A DNA stretch of 64,000 bases, taken from assembly GCA_015661405.1 (NCBI GenBank), contig JACWMK010000006.1, positions 4,130 through 68,129 of the forward strand. The letters are read 5' to 3'. This DNA is from Methanobacterium sp. (lineage in GTDB: Archaea > Methanobacteriota > Methanobacteria > Methanobacteriales > Methanobacteriaceae). Positions 7,971 to 17,812 of this stretch are shown here, piece by piece. How positions within the stretch are numbered: the first letter of the stretch is position 1; each line of letters starts with the position of its first letter. A model generated the notes under the pieces. The model did no database searches. It was not told the DNA's origin and saw nothing but the letters and a program-made list of their open reading frames with translations. The position numbers were made by a program, and so were the translations under genes.

Positions 7971-9527
7971 TTAATTTACTTGCAAATTTTGTTCTTTCAT
8001 TAATTCTTTAATCCTTAATAATGTTGAATCAACAAGGGAAATTGTTGCAGAGTATTTTTTCTCCACAGCTTTATCTCTAATAATTTTAAGTGATTCATTC
8101 ACTTGATTCAGTAATTTAGGTAGAACTGTGGCATTTAACTCACTCCATACAGATATTCTTCCAATTTCTCCTAGATACTTCACTGCATTATTTGTAATTT
8201 CATTAAGATTCTCTTCTAATGTAGCTAAACCTAAATATTTAAGATAATTAATGATTCTAATAGTAGTTTTGGGTAGATCATTCCTTGCAGTATATTTTCC
8301 CATATCTCCAATAGAATTTACAGCGTAAAAAACTGATTGATTTAATCCATATTTTATTGCTAACTTACCTATTTCTTGGATGGAACCGGCCATCCAAACA
8401 GTCTCTTCCAATCCCTGTAGGGCATGTTTAGAAGAGTCTCTTCCAATTATTCCTAAAGAGTTAACACTCACACTTGTTACAAAATCAAGCTTCCTTTTAG
8501 CTGAGTTTCTTCCAATTTCTGCAATAAGATCAGTTATTACCATCTCGACATCTTCCATTTCTCGCCTTATTGCTGATCTACCAATGTTTTTAATGGAATT
8601 CACTGCTTCACCAGCTAAATTTTCAATTTCACGTTCAACCGCCAGTTTACCAACTATGAATATCACGTTTACTACTTCTTCAATTGAATCCTCGTCTTCA
8701 CGGCTTGCAGCTAATCTCCCCACTCTTTCAAGATGAGTTAATATATGTTTAGTAATTATTCCTTCATCCTTACTAAATTCATTATTCTTTAATATATCAA
8801 CCATATAATTCTCTAAAACTTTCAAACCATACCGCATAGTCCCATAATCATATTTCATCATAGAACTATGTATAATATCAATAATAGGTTGAATAGGATC
8901 TACATCAAATTCAATTACAGGTTTAAGAATATCTGAATATATATAAGAATAGTTTAAAGATGTTGCATTAGTATCTGCAATTTTCTCATAATCGGATACA
9001 CCGGATAAGATGTTTTCTTTGGTTATTTTCCTTGCAAAGCTATTTATCACTGTTGATGATTTCATAATATCTAGAGCACTTATAAGATAAAGTATCAAAG
9101 CTCCAAATGCGAATATCGCAAGTAGATAAGAAATCCATATAGTGGTCTCAAAATTTGAAGTACCAGTAGCCGCTATAACATCTATGAATTTAAGAATAGT
9201 CAATCCATAAGTGATGGCTGAGACGTATGTTCCAACAATAATCCAAATAATTGGAGATTCTTTGAATATATCAATAACACGGGTAGAATAAGTTGAAGCG
9301 GTGAGTTGAATCACTACTAAACTCAGTGTTATAACTATAGCTATTACTGTGGCTTCACTTTGAATTAGAGATGATAAAAAGAATTTAACACTTTCAATTT
9401 GGGAATACGCAAATGCTGGGGTGAATATATATATAATTACGGAGGAAACGGTTATGAAAACCGCGAAAAAACCAAAATAAATTGTTAATGCTAAAGGTAA
9501 TTTATTTGAGAAGAACACTTTAAACAC
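7971..9527 (-). CDS. Four-helix membrane protein (DUF2254-like) with nine 23-residue repeats
   Basis: The 518-residue product begins with four membrane helices (about 13-35, 57-77, 92-112, 130-150), an arrangement like DUF2254-type membrane proteins. After a helical linker, residues 269 to about 475 hold nine tandem repeats beginning (V/I/M/L)G(K/R)xA. They start near 269, 292, 315, 338, 361, 386, 409, 432 and 455, so all are 23 residues apart except one of 25. The tail is probably a cytoplasmic helical solenoid. The start is GTG without a clear ribosome-binding site, so it may be leaderless. Function is unknown; a scaffold or sensor anchored in the membrane is an inference. Confidence 0.75.
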   Translation of the reverse strand: MFKVFFSNKLPLALTIYFGFFAVFITVSSVIIYIFTPAFAYSQIESVKFFLSSLIQSEATVIAIVITLSLVVIQLTASTYSTRVIDIFKESPIIWIIVGTYVSAITYGLTILKFIDVIAATGTSNFETTIWISYLLAIFAFGALILYLISALDIMKSSTVINSFARKITKENILSGVSDYEKIADTNATSLNYSYIYSDILKPVIEFDVDPIQPIIDIIHSSMMKYDYGTMRYGLKVLENYMVDILKNNEFSKDEGIITKHILTHLERVGRLAASREDEDSIEEVVNVIFIVGKLAVEREIENLAGEAVNSIKNIGRSAIRREMEDVEMVITDLIAEIGRNSAKRKLDFVTSVSVNSLGIIGRDSSKHALQGLEETVWMAGSIQEIGKLAIKYGLNQSVFYAVNSIGDMGKYTARNDLPKTTIRIINYLKYLGLATLEENLNEITNNAVKYLGEIGRISVWSELNATVLPKLLNQVNESLKIIRDKAVEKKYSATISLVDSTLLRIKELMKEQNLQVN

Positions 9528-9692
9528 GACTAATTAATTATTTGACGTTAATTATTGATATAATATTCCATTGAATCTATTTTTAGTTTAAATTGAATAA
9601 ATGGAACCTTAAAATTTCAAAAATATTATTATCAGTTTTCATTTTAAGAAAAAAAAATTTTAAATTAAAACATTTTTTTAAAAACAAAAAAA

Positions 9693-10541
9693 TTATAAGA
9701 TTTGATGATACTTCAAAAAGGCTTTCATCTGGTTGTAAGAAACGTCAACACTTTCTTTTGATGCTACACCATCTGGTGATTCAACCTCACATATTACAGA
9801 TGGAATTTTATGGGAATTACATAATACTATTAACATTCCAGCATACTGAATCAAAGCTAGTAATGTAGAATTAGTTATCTTATTTATATAAACTGCTATC
9901 TTGGAACTTGCAATTTTCGGATAATAAATTACGGAGTTTTTAGCTGGATCAGTGCTAGTGCTATGACAATCAGCCAATGAGACAATATCCAATGACTGAA
10001 TAGTTTTAAACACTATGTTAGCGGGATTTTCAGGAATATTAGCAATTAAATTTAAGTTTTCACCATTAAAGAGTTTATTATTCTCTGCACTAGCCTCAGG
10101 TGCTATAAATGGAATAATGTAAACTGTTCCATTGATTTTTTTATTATATAATTCATTTATGAGTATTAATGCACCTATTTGTGGTGCTAATTCATCTCCA
10201 TGCATACCCGCTGTGATCATCACCCTAGGTTTTAATCCATCTCCAAGAGTTATTAAAGGAGTACCCTCTTTTGCAGCTTTTAGAATATCATCAGTTAAAG
10301 GTTTTTTTGGAAGATAAGGCCTTAGTGCATCGTTTTTAGTCACATCACCACCCGCGACATCGTTTATTATATCTAATTTAAAACTATTTTCATCATTAAT
10401 TTGATTAATAATTTCTCCATGGTTTTCCAATGAGTGTTTAATATTGTTAAACCAATAATAAATATAGCCCATTATTACGTAAAAATAGATTTCCCTACTT
10501 TTTGGCAAGGTTCCATCTTTGAATAAAGTTATTTTTTTCAT
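9693..10541 (-). CDS. Succinylglutamate desuccinylase/aspartoacylase-like zinc hydrolase
   Basis: This 282-residue protein belongs to the M14-related AstE/AspA family. The first zinc-binding motif, GMHGDE, is near residue 110, and the second zinc histidine is in ADCHSTS near 190. A C-terminal glutamate in CEVESPDGV near 255 could be the catalytic acid. The first 45 residues are an extension rich in aromatic residues. These enzymes hydrolyse amide bonds of N-acylated amino acids or C-terminal residues of peptides. The substrate is unknown. It stands alone on the minus strand. Confidence 0.8.
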   Translation of the reverse strand: MKKITLFKDGTLPKSREIYFYVIMGYIYYWFNNIKHSLENHGEIINQINDENSFKLDIINDVAGGDVTKNDALRPYLPKKPLTDDILKAAKEGTPLITLGDGLKPRVMITAGMHGDELAPQIGALILINELYNKKINGTVYIIPFIAPEASAENNKLFNGENLNLIANIPENPANIVFKTIQSLDIVSLADCHSTSTDPAKNSVIYYPKIASSKIAVYINKITNSTLLALIQYAGMLIVLCNSHKIPSVICEVESPDGVASKESVDVSYNQMKAFLKYHQIL

Positions 10542-10660
10542 ATAAATCTAATTACCTATATTTGAGAATTATTTTTATAAAATTAATTCTTTTAAATTCA
10601 TTAAAAAAAACCTATTTTTATAACATTAGAGTTTCAAAGAATTTTTTATTCCTTAATTAT

Positions 10661-11311
10661 TTATTCTGTTTCCTTTAAAACAGTAATATAATCATCCCAT
10701 CGATTAATATTCATTTTTTCTAATGAATTATGAGGATTAACACCATAATAAATCACCCCATCTTCTAACATATTATTCAGTATGGGGTTTAAATTATCTT
10801 CTTTACCAGGCAAATATTTTTTTAAAAGCTTTGAATGACATACAAAAGGCATTCCTAAACCCTTGGTTGAGTCAAGATATCCGCTCTTTCCCCTTGCCAG
10901 TATAGTAACCATATTTTTTTCAGAATTATGAGCATTAATTAGATTATTTAAAGTATCTGCCGAAACAGTGGGTTGATCTGCAGCGGTACATAAACATAAT
11001 CCGGATTTAACATTTTTGACACCGTTTAAAAGAGTATCGGATAGTTCTATATTTAAATCGGGGTTAACTATAATTTTAATTTTCAAGTCAAGATAATCGG
11101 ATAGAACCCTTTTTATTTCATCGCTTAAATATCCTAGCACAATAATTAATTCCTCAACTCCAGTATTCTTCACATTTTCTAGCGTTTTAATTATTACTGG
11201 TTTACCATGGATGTCCAGGAGAAGTTTATGTTTAATGTCTAATCCTCGAGCTTTTTGATCATCACTCATTCGCTTATTTTTACCCGCCGCGGTTATAATC
11301 GCTGAAACCAT
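10661..11311 (-). CDS. MobA-like nucleotidyltransferase
   Basis: The 216-residue protein has the N-terminal nucleotide-binding signature IITAAGKNKRM (the usual LAGGxSxRMG shape, altered to AAG) at residues 5-15, then KLLLDIHGKPVI near 28 and TAADQPTVS near 110, where the aspartate binds metal. This is the NTP_transf_3 fold of MobA/MocA enzymes, which attach nucleotides to molybdopterin, and of related sugar-nucleotide enzymes. GTGAT precedes the ATG at 11311. Neighbours do not reveal the substrate, so cofactor and sugar nucleotidylation both remain possible. Confidence 0.75.
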   Translation of the reverse strand: MVSAIITAAGKNKRMSDDQKARGLDIKHKLLLDIHGKPVIIKTLENVKNTGVEELIIVLGYLSDEIKRVLSDYLDLKIKIIVNPDLNIELSDTLLNGVKNVKSGLCLCTAADQPTVSADTLNNLINAHNSEKNMVTILARGKSGYLDSTKGLGMPFVCHSKLLKKYLPGKEDNLNPILNNMLEDGVIYYGVNPHNSLEKMNINRWDDYITVLKETE

Positions 11312-11392
11312 TATTGAATCACATTTCTAAAAGTTAAATCTAATTTAAATTATATTTAAAAATAAGTTATATTAAAAAAAAATAAAAAAAAT

Positions 11393-12571
11393 TTAGGGTA
11401 ATAACTCAGTAATCTGACAATATATAGGTGCGTCTTCACCAGTTCCATTCATCCAAATTGTTATTTTCACGGGATAATTCAGAGTATTGTAAACAGTTAC
11501 TCCATCTGTTAAACTCGCGTCATCATTTATAACATTTTCATAATCCATACTCATACCTGTGGGTAATGGAAATCCTGCAGCCAAAGAAGCATCTCTTATA
11601 GCTCTTCCAGGGGGACAAGTACCATGATCTGCCCATCCAGTTCCTTGAGTGGGATCTGGATCATACACTGAAACATATGATACATTTTCAGTTCCATAAC
11701 CTGTACAGTGAGGTGGGATTATAGTATTATTCCAAGCTTGAATAAATGCCTGAGCATTCTCTACCCGGGCAGCATTATCCATATCAGAATAAAAATTCAT
11801 AATAGTTTGATCAGTGGATACAACCACTTCATTAGTTCCACTATTATAAACCATTATAGACTCATTACTGGTAGGTTCACGTGATTGTATATAACTTGAA
11901 ATATTATCTCCAAAATCTCTTGTTATTTCATCCGGTGTAACCATGTTTCTACCGTCACTAAAATTACTTAAACCATAATCTAAAGTTACATTATCCCCAA
12001 CATTGCTATTGTTATACCAAGTTTCAAAGTCATTAAGATCCATATATTCATTAGGAATCGTTTCATTACTAAAATCCTGAACAGAAACTGTTGTAGTCTT
12101 ATTATTTTGTATTAGTTGAATACTACCGTTATTTTTCACTGCTATTGTATATGGCGTAACATACCCATATATAAATGTGCTAGGGGGATTCACAGCTAAT
12201 TTATTATTTTGAACAGTCAACATTCCCGGCCCAGTAAACCCTTCAGCATCTCCATTATTAGATATATCACTATTAACAACAGCATCAACGGGAGTTGGAA
12301 CAGCTCCAGTTACTAAACTAGTGAAGAGTTCTATATAATTCTGGTTTAAAGCAGCTTGCACTAAGTATTTTGGATGATATAACACTGGAACTTTATGGAG
12401 AGTATTATCATTAATTACATTAGTACCATTCAAAACTGTAGATCCTATAGGAAGGGCTGCAATTTCTTCAGGACTCTGTGAAGGTATATGAACACCCATA
12501 GCATTTCCAAAAGGATACATTACTGCAGCGACTAAAATTAATATTATCAATATAAATAATGGATTTTTCAC
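11393..12571 (-). CDS. Exported protein of unknown function downstream of a Mur ligase
   Basis: The 392-residue product starts with a hydrophobic segment (FILIILILVAAVMYPFG, residues 5-21) acting as signal peptide or anchor. The rest is polar, rich in asparagine, threonine and serine, with many N-x-S/T sites, as in archaeal surface proteins. It has two cysteines near 293 and 322 and one near the C-terminus. The annotated GTG at 12571 has no ribosome-binding site. An in-frame CTG at 12583 lies nine bases after GGAG and three after GTGAT, so the start is uncertain. It lies 246-258 bases downstream of the Mur ligase gene, suggesting a cell-envelope role. Family not recognised. Confidence 0.65.
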   Translation of the reverse strand: MKNPLFILIILILVAAVMYPFGNAMGVHIPSQSPEEIAALPIGSTVLNGTNVINDNTLHKVPVLYHPKYLVQAALNQNYIELFTSLVTGAVPTPVDAVVNSDISNNGDAEGFTGPGMLTVQNNKLAVNPPSTFIYGYVTPYTIAVKNNGSIQLIQNNKTTTVSVQDFSNETIPNEYMDLNDFETWYNNSNVGDNVTLDYGLSNFSDGRNMVTPDEITRDFGDNISSYIQSREPTSNESIMVYNSGTNEVVVSTDQTIMNFYSDMDNAARVENAQAFIQAWNNTIIPPHCTGYGTENVSYVSVYDPDPTQGTGWADHGTCPPGRAIRDASLAAGFPLPTGMSMDYENVINDDASLTDGVTVYNTLNYPVKITIWMNGTGEDAPIYCQITELLP

Positions 12572-12828
12572 TAAATTTGGCAGAACATCACACTCCTACT
12601 GCAAAATCTGATATTACTTTGTTTATATTATTTTCAGGGTCGTAAATCATATAATTAAAAAAAATTTTAGATAAGAAAACTAAAAAAAATATAGATATTT
12701 TCATCACAAAATCATATTCTTTACTACTTTTGTTTAAATGTAAAGTATTTATCAATACCTTTCGTATTATTTATCCTATTTATATATTTTTTGATTACTA
12801 CTAAAATTTTATTCATTGCCCCAATTTA

Positions 12829-14061
12829 TTAAAACATTTTTTCATTCACATTGATATGTTCTAAAATTTCTTTTATCTTCATTATTTTATCCTGACCATT
12901 GCCACCGATAAAAATAGTTGAATCCTTTTTAATCCAATCAATCGTAAACTCTACCACTTCTTTAATATCATTTAATATTTGAATGGGTCCATTATAACCG
13001 TTATTTATTAGCAATTCTTCAGCTTGAATAGTAGTGTTATCCAAACCCGGGAATAAACCTATTAACTTAGGGTTAACTTTAGATGCTTCTTCGAATATAT
13101 CATACCTCCAATATTCATTTCGCCGAGGAGTTCCTAATATAACTACATCAAATTTTTCTTCTGAAAGGACGGCAGTGATTGCAGAGATGTTGTCAGTTTT
13201 CCCAATTACAATCTTAGATTTTCCGATATTTAACTCATTTATTCTTCCGGGTACAGGCGTAAAAGACTTTAATGACTCATTAATATTTTCTTTTGGTATA
13301 TTTAAAATTTTAGCAACTGCTGCTGCTGCTGCTGCGTTTTGACGGTTGAATTTTCCGAATAAATTCAGCTCTCCAAGGTAATAATCAAAAAAGAAGGTTT
13401 CCTCAGCAAAATTCCCCATACCAGATAATATTTTATCATTAATATTTAAAACAGCTTTTTTTTCTTTCAAAAATGTTTGTATTGAGTTCTGATAATTCTG
13501 CATTGATTTATGCACATTCAGATGGTCATATCCAAGATTAGTTACCACTAGTAAATCGAAATCAAAATTATGAGCGCAGAAATCTAAAGTCATATCACAG
13601 ACTTCAACGATTAGAATATCATAATTTTTTTCTGATGATTCTAAAATAAGTTCAGTGTATCCGTCAAAACCTCCCCCTGCATTTCCACCTATAAGAATTT
13701 TAAAGCCGTAATTTTGGAGTATTTCCTTGATCATGAAGCAAGTGGTGGTTTTACCATTAGTACCAGTTACTCCGATAGTAAAAATAGATTTATGATTATT
13801 AATTACATCCGAGAAAAGCTTATTATTAGATTTGAATTCTTTAAAAGCTTCAATATTCCATAAACTGGGGCTTAAAATCACAGCATCTGCGGAATTTATT
13901 TTATCCAAATCATGGTTACCAAGTTCAAGTTCAAAATCATGATCGCTTTCTATGGTTAGTTCTTCATTCATATCAGATGCATAAACATGGTATCCATGGT
14001 TTAAAAGAGAATGTAAAGCTTTTTTACCCTCTACACCTAATCCTATTACTGCAATTTTCAT
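12829..14061 (-). CDS. Mur ligase family protein (pseudomurein-type, stand-alone copy)
   Basis: This 410-residue protein has the three-domain Mur ligase layout: an N-terminal Rossmann-like domain (GLGVEGKKAL near residue 7), a central ATPase domain with the P-loop GTNGKTTT at 100-107 and NLGYDHLNVH near 177, and a C-terminal ligase domain with TPVPGRINEL near 264. It is shorter than the cluster members and closest in shape to MurD-like enzymes. Such ligases add amino acids to a nucleotide- or lipid-linked precursor; in Methanobacteriales they are linked to pseudomurein. An alanine run comes from a GCT/GCA-type repeat near 13320. The exported protein gene follows downstream. Confidence 0.82.
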   Translation of the reverse strand: MKIAVIGLGVEGKKALHSLLNHGYHVYASDMNEELTIESDHDFELELGNHDLDKINSADAVILSPSLWNIEAFKEFKSNNKLFSDVINNHKSIFTIGVTGTNGKTTTCFMIKEILQNYGFKILIGGNAGGGFDGYTELILESSEKNYDILIVEVCDMTLDFCAHNFDFDLLVVTNLGYDHLNVHKSMQNYQNSIQTFLKEKKAVLNINDKILSGMGNFAEETFFFDYYLGELNLFGKFNRQNAAAAAAVAKILNIPKENINESLKSFTPVPGRINELNIGKSKIVIGKTDNISAITAVLSEEKFDVVILGTPRRNEYWRYDIFEEASKVNPKLIGLFPGLDNTTIQAEELLINNGYNGPIQILNDIKEVVEFTIDWIKKDSTIFIGGNGQDKIMKIKEILEHINVNEKMF

Positions 14062-14307
14062 TTTTTTTTAACTACATATATTTAATTAATTTTAAAGGTT
14101 CTTCAAATTAATATAATATCATATTTTTTTGAAATATTTTTTTAATTGTTCAATAAATATTATGAACGTAAACTAAAAGTAAATCAAATTTATTATACTA
14201 TTTTTAATATCTCTATTTACATATATAATATAATAATCTGAATCATAAATTTCAATATTAACTCAGGAGAACAAAAATTTAAAATTAAGTATTAATGGTG
14301 TCCAGTT

Positions 14308-15354
14308 ATGAAAAATTTAACCAGAGAAATAGTGAAACGTATAGAAAATATTTCCAGACCTGTTAAAATAATGCACGTCTGTGGATCACATGAACATACA
14401 ATAATGCAAAATGGGATAAGGTCTCTCATACCTGCAGAAGTTGAGGTAGTTGCTGGACCTGGGTGCCCTGTATGCTGTGTTCCATCACGAGAAGTGGATG
14501 AATGTCTACAATTAGCACGGCAGGGAGTTACAATCGCTACATTCGGGGATATGCTCCGGGTTCCTGGTGCTACTGGAACTTTAGCAGATGCTAAAGCAGA
14601 CGGGGCTGATGTAAGGGTGGTGTACGGAGTTAGTAATGCAGTTGAATTAGCTGAAAAAATAGATAACGAAGTGACTTTCATGGCGGCTGGGTTTGAGACT
14701 ACTGCACCTACAACTGCTTCGGAAATAGTATCTGGACCTCCAGAGAACTTTTCAGTTCTCTCCTGTCATAGGTTAATACCGCCAGCTTTGAAATTCCTCA
14801 TAGAATCTGGAGAAGTTAATCTTAACGCTCTTATAGAACCCGGGCATGTATCAACTATAATTGGAACTCATCCCTATGAAATATTCTCACAGAAGTATGG
14901 AATACCCCAAGTAGTGGCAGGTTTCAACCCATTTGATGTACTAATTGCTATTTATCTCATTTTAAAGCAGATTAAAGAAGGTAAGGCTGAAGTTCAAAAT
15001 GAATATAAAAGAGCGGTAAAAGAGGAAGGTAACTTAAAAGCACAAGAATTAATGAATGAAGTTTTCCACGTTAAAACCAGGGAATGGAGGGGATTCCCGG
15101 AGATTCCGGATTCTTTTTATGAGATAAGAAATGATTATTCTAATTTCAATGCTAGAATAAAATTTGATGTTCATGTAGAGAAAACTCAAGATGTGGTGAC
15201 TGGCTGTATATGTGGTCCAATACTACGTGGAGTCTCACGTCCCGAAGAATGTAAATTATTTCGAAAAGAATGCAACCCTGTAAATCCTATAGGTGCTTGT
15301 ATGGTCAGTAAAGAGGGTACTTGTAATATAGCATATCGTTACAGTACTTTCTAA
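14308..15354 (+). CDS. hypD: Hydrogenase maturation protein HypD
   Basis: The 348-residue protein carries the HypD hallmarks: KIMHVCGSHEH near residue 21, GPGCPVCCVP near 50, GHVSTIIG near 189 and the C-terminal [4Fe-4S]-binding region with CICGPILRG near 297 and further cysteines to 335. With HypC, HypD holds the Fe(CN)2CO unit that is inserted into NiFe hydrogenases. Length is normal. A TATA-like sequence lies near 14220, and the gene is followed 48 bases later by phosphoglycolate phosphatase. It functions in the same process as hycI and nikR at the other end of the window. Confidence 0.96.
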   Translation: MKNLTREIVKRIENISRPVKIMHVCGSHEHTIMQNGIRSLIPAEVEVVAGPGCPVCCVPSREVDECLQLARQGVTIATFGDMLRVPGATGTLADAKADGADVRVVYGVSNAVELAEKIDNEVTFMAAGFETTAPTTASEIVSGPPENFSVLSCHRLIPPALKFLIESGEVNLNALIEPGHVSTIIGTHPYEIFSQKYGIPQVVAGFNPFDVLIAIYLILKQIKEGKAEVQNEYKRAVKEEGNLKAQELMNEVFHVKTREWRGFPEIPDSFYEIRNDYSNFNARIKFDVHVEKTQDVVTGCICGPILRGVSRPEECKLFRKECNPVNPIGACMVSKEGTCNIAYRYSTF

Positions 15355-15402
15355 GAACATTTTTTTTTAAAATTTAAATATTTTTTTATGTGGTGATATA
15401 TA

Positions 15403-16077
15403 GTGAAATATAAATTAAAGGCTATAGCACTTGATGTAGATGGTACTATAACTGATGAAACTAGAAGGGTATGTGTTAATGCTGTAAATGCCATATATCG
15501 CGCAGAAAATAATAGAATTCCGGTAATATTTGTAACAGGTAATGTTATGTGCGCTGCAAAAACTATAGCCATATTATTAGGCACTACAGGCGGTTTGGTT
15601 GCTGAAAATGGTGGTGTAATTGAATCTCAAGGTAAAAAAAAGATTTTAGGTAATATAACGGAATGTCAAAACGCTTATGAATTCCTTAAATCAAAATTCG
15701 AGGTTAAAAAAGTGGAATTATCTGATCAAAGAGTTTCTGAAGTAGCTATAGAAAGAACAATACCTGAAGAACTAGTTAAAGAAACAGTCAACGATTTTAA
15801 TGTGGAGGTCTACGATACTAAATTTGCTATACACTTGACGGATCCTTTAGTGGATAAAGGATCATCTCTGAAGATGATTATTACTGATTTAGATATAAAA
15901 ACGGATGAAATTTTAGCTATTGGGGATAGTGAGAATGATATTGAATTTTTAAGAGTAGCAGGCGTTAAAGTGGCTGTTAATAATGCTGATAGTGAACTTA
16001 AAGATATAGCAGATTATGTAACTGAGAAATCTTATGGTGATGGAGTGGCAGAAGCAATTGAGAGGTTTATACTATGA
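15403..16077 (+). CDS. Phosphoglycolate phosphatase (HAD family, archaeal type)
   Basis: This 224-residue HAD hydrolase has motif I DVDGTITD near residue 9, the lysine-containing KGSSLKMI near 151 and the metal-binding GDSENDIEFL near 174. Length and motifs match the archaeal phosphoglycolate phosphatase group (TA0175-like), which removes 2-phosphoglycolate and related metabolites. The start is GTG at 15403 with GGTGAT five bases upstream. The stop overlaps the ATGATG start of the downstream PmbA/TldE gene, so the two are translated together. Confidence 0.88.
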   Translation: MKYKLKAIALDVDGTITDETRRVCVNAVNAIYRAENNRIPVIFVTGNVMCAAKTIAILLGTTGGLVAENGGVIESQGKKKILGNITECQNAYEFLKSKFEVKKVELSDQRVSEVAIERTIPEELVKETVNDFNVEVYDTKFAIHLTDPLVDKGSSLKMIITDLDIKTDEILAIGDSENDIEFLRVAGVKVAVNNADSELKDIADYVTEKSYGDGVAEAIERFIL

Positions 16078-17387
16078 TGGAAATGATGGATGAAATAGCT
16101 CAAGAAACACTGGGAATAGCACTTAAATATGTAAAGGAAGCTGAAATTTATCTTGAAAGAGAAGAAAAAGTAGATGTAGATATACAGAATGATCAAGTGG
16201 ATTTTGCTAAAGAAGTTTCATCATATGGTCTAGGAATAAGGATAATTCTGGATAATAAGATGGGATTTGCATATACCACAGATTTAACTAAACTAGAGCA
16301 AACAATTAAAAATGCAGTTTATAATGCTAAATTTAATGTAATAGATGAAAACTTTGTTTTTGCCCCTAAATCTACATATCCTAATGTTAAGGAGATTTAT
16401 GATCCTAAAATTCGAGACTTGGATGTGGAAGATACTGTAAAATTTGCTAAAACAATGATTCAAACCAGTATTAATGAGAAATGCCAACCCACCTCCGGAG
16501 GTGTTTCCGCAGGTTCAATAAATACTGTTATAGCGAATTCTGATGGTGTACTTTCAAAGGATTCATCAACATTCTTTTCAGGTTTTATATCAGTTAATAT
16601 CCCGGATGGGACGGGTGTATCTACAGCCAATGAATCCGATTCATCCAGATATTTGGATATAGATGCTCAAACAATTGCTCAAAATGCTTGTGAAGTTGCT
16701 CGTGATTCGAGAAACGGTAAACCTGTAGAAACAGGGGATATGGAGATTGTACTTGATTATAATGCTGCGGCAGCATTAGTTTACACGTTTGCTAATGCTT
16801 TAAACGCAGATAATGTGCAGAGAGGTAGATCAGTCTATGCTGATAAATTAGGTGAAGAAGTGTTATCATCATCACTTAACATATTTGACGATGGCACACT
16901 TAAGAAAGGACTTAACAGTGCTCAAAGTGATGGTGAAGGTGTTCCCAGTCAAAAAACAACTCTAGTGCAGAATGGGGTACTTAAAAATTTTATTTATGAT
17001 TTATACACATCCCGTAAGGGAGGAGTTCAGAGCACTGGAAATGGAGCTAGATCCTCATTTGCCGATGTGCCTTCTGTAGGCTTCAGTAACTTAATACTTG
17101 ATTTTGAAGAGTTGAATGAGATTTCCAATATAAAAAGTGGATTAATTGTTAAGGATTTATTGGGAGCTCATACTGCTAATCCCATATCTGGTGATTTCTC
17201 AGTGGAAACTATGAATGCTTTCTATATTAAGGATGGAGAAATTGCATATCCTGTGAAGAAAGCTATGTTGTCCGGTAATGTTTTCAATGCTCTTAAACAT
17301 GCTAGCGCATCGTCCATTAAAACTAGACAGGTAGGACCATTCATATTACCTCAAATAGTAGTTTCTAAATTACGAGTTGTGGGTTAA
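16074..17387 (+). CDS. PmbA/TldE family metalloprotease-related protein
   Basis: The 437-residue protein fits the TldD/PmbA superfamily: VDVDIQNDQVDFAKEV near residue 32, SYGLGIRII near 48, and the C-terminal FIYDLYTSRKGG near 305, followed by SVGFSNLILD near 334. The HExxxH-type motif of TldD is not visible, so this is the TldE/PmbA partner type. TldD/TldE pairs form a protease that trims modified peptides; no tldD lies in this window. The start overlaps the stop of the phosphatase gene. The exact first codon is uncertain because ATGATGGAAATGATG offers several methionines. Confidence 0.87.
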   Translation: MMEMMDEIAQETLGIALKYVKEAEIYLEREEKVDVDIQNDQVDFAKEVSSYGLGIRIILDNKMGFAYTTDLTKLEQTIKNAVYNAKFNVIDENFVFAPKSTYPNVKEIYDPKIRDLDVEDTVKFAKTMIQTSINEKCQPTSGGVSAGSINTVIANSDGVLSKDSSTFFSGFISVNIPDGTGVSTANESDSSRYLDIDAQTIAQNACEVARDSRNGKPVETGDMEIVLDYNAAAALVYTFANALNADNVQRGRSVYADKLGEEVLSSSLNIFDDGTLKKGLNSAQSDGEGVPSQKTTLVQNGVLKNFIYDLYTSRKGGVQSTGNGARSSFADVPSVGFSNLILDFEELNEISNIKSGLIVKDLLGAHTANPISGDFSVETMNAFYIKDGEIAYPVKKAMLSGNVFNALKHASASSIKTRQVGPFILPQIVVSKLRVVG

Positions 17388-17418
17388 GGAGATTTCAAAT
17401 TCTCCTATTTTTTATTTT
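17388..17418 (+). terminator. Hairpin plus T-tract after PmbA gene
   Basis: GGAGA at 17388-17392 pairs with TCTCC at 17401-17405, with an A/T extension broken by one mismatch, and a T-rich tract (TATTTTTTATTTT) follows at once. It begins right after the stop codon, where the hypD-phosphatase-pmbA run should end. Confidence 0.55.
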
Positions 17419-17812
17419 AATGGGGAGTGACACATTATTTGTAAAATAAAAATAAATGGATAAATATTAAAACAATATTCTAATATTACTCGTTTTAAAC
17501 CTTGTACAATGTAAATATATTATGAACTAATATTTACTTGTGAATCTTGTGAGATAATCAATTTTTTATTTGCTCTGAGATGAAACAGTTTTCAATACAA
17601 ATAACTTAATTATAAATAAATTAATTTAATCTCATTTTTAAAGACTTAAGAAATTAAGGGATTGTTGAAAAACTATTGTTTTATGAAATGAGTTAGCTAA
17701 TTTAAGAACAAAAATAGTAAAAAACATATCAAAATTTTATTCTATTGAAAGAAGTTCTTTTACTTATGTCAAGTTAAAAAAAATAAAAAAAGAGGGAATT
17801 TGTTTGCTTTTT
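17419..17812. other. Gene-free AT-rich region
   Basis: About 390 bases between two convergent transcripts. I see no open frame with coding character, no C/D-box pair and no strong repeat. An A-rich run at 17776-17793 would read as a T-tract on the minus strand and could end transcription of the transglutaminase gene. Confidence 0.5.

Noticed and set aside
9593..9868. Plus-strand open frame overlapping the end of the aspartoacylase-like gene
   Set aside because: Mostly antisense to a motif-supported gene and otherwise in low-complexity A/T sequence.
13318..13338. GCT/GCA triplet repeat in the stand-alone Mur ligase as a contingency locus
   Set aside because: Alanine-rich helices are common here in Mur ligases (after the NRQN-type motif), the run is short and codons are mixed.
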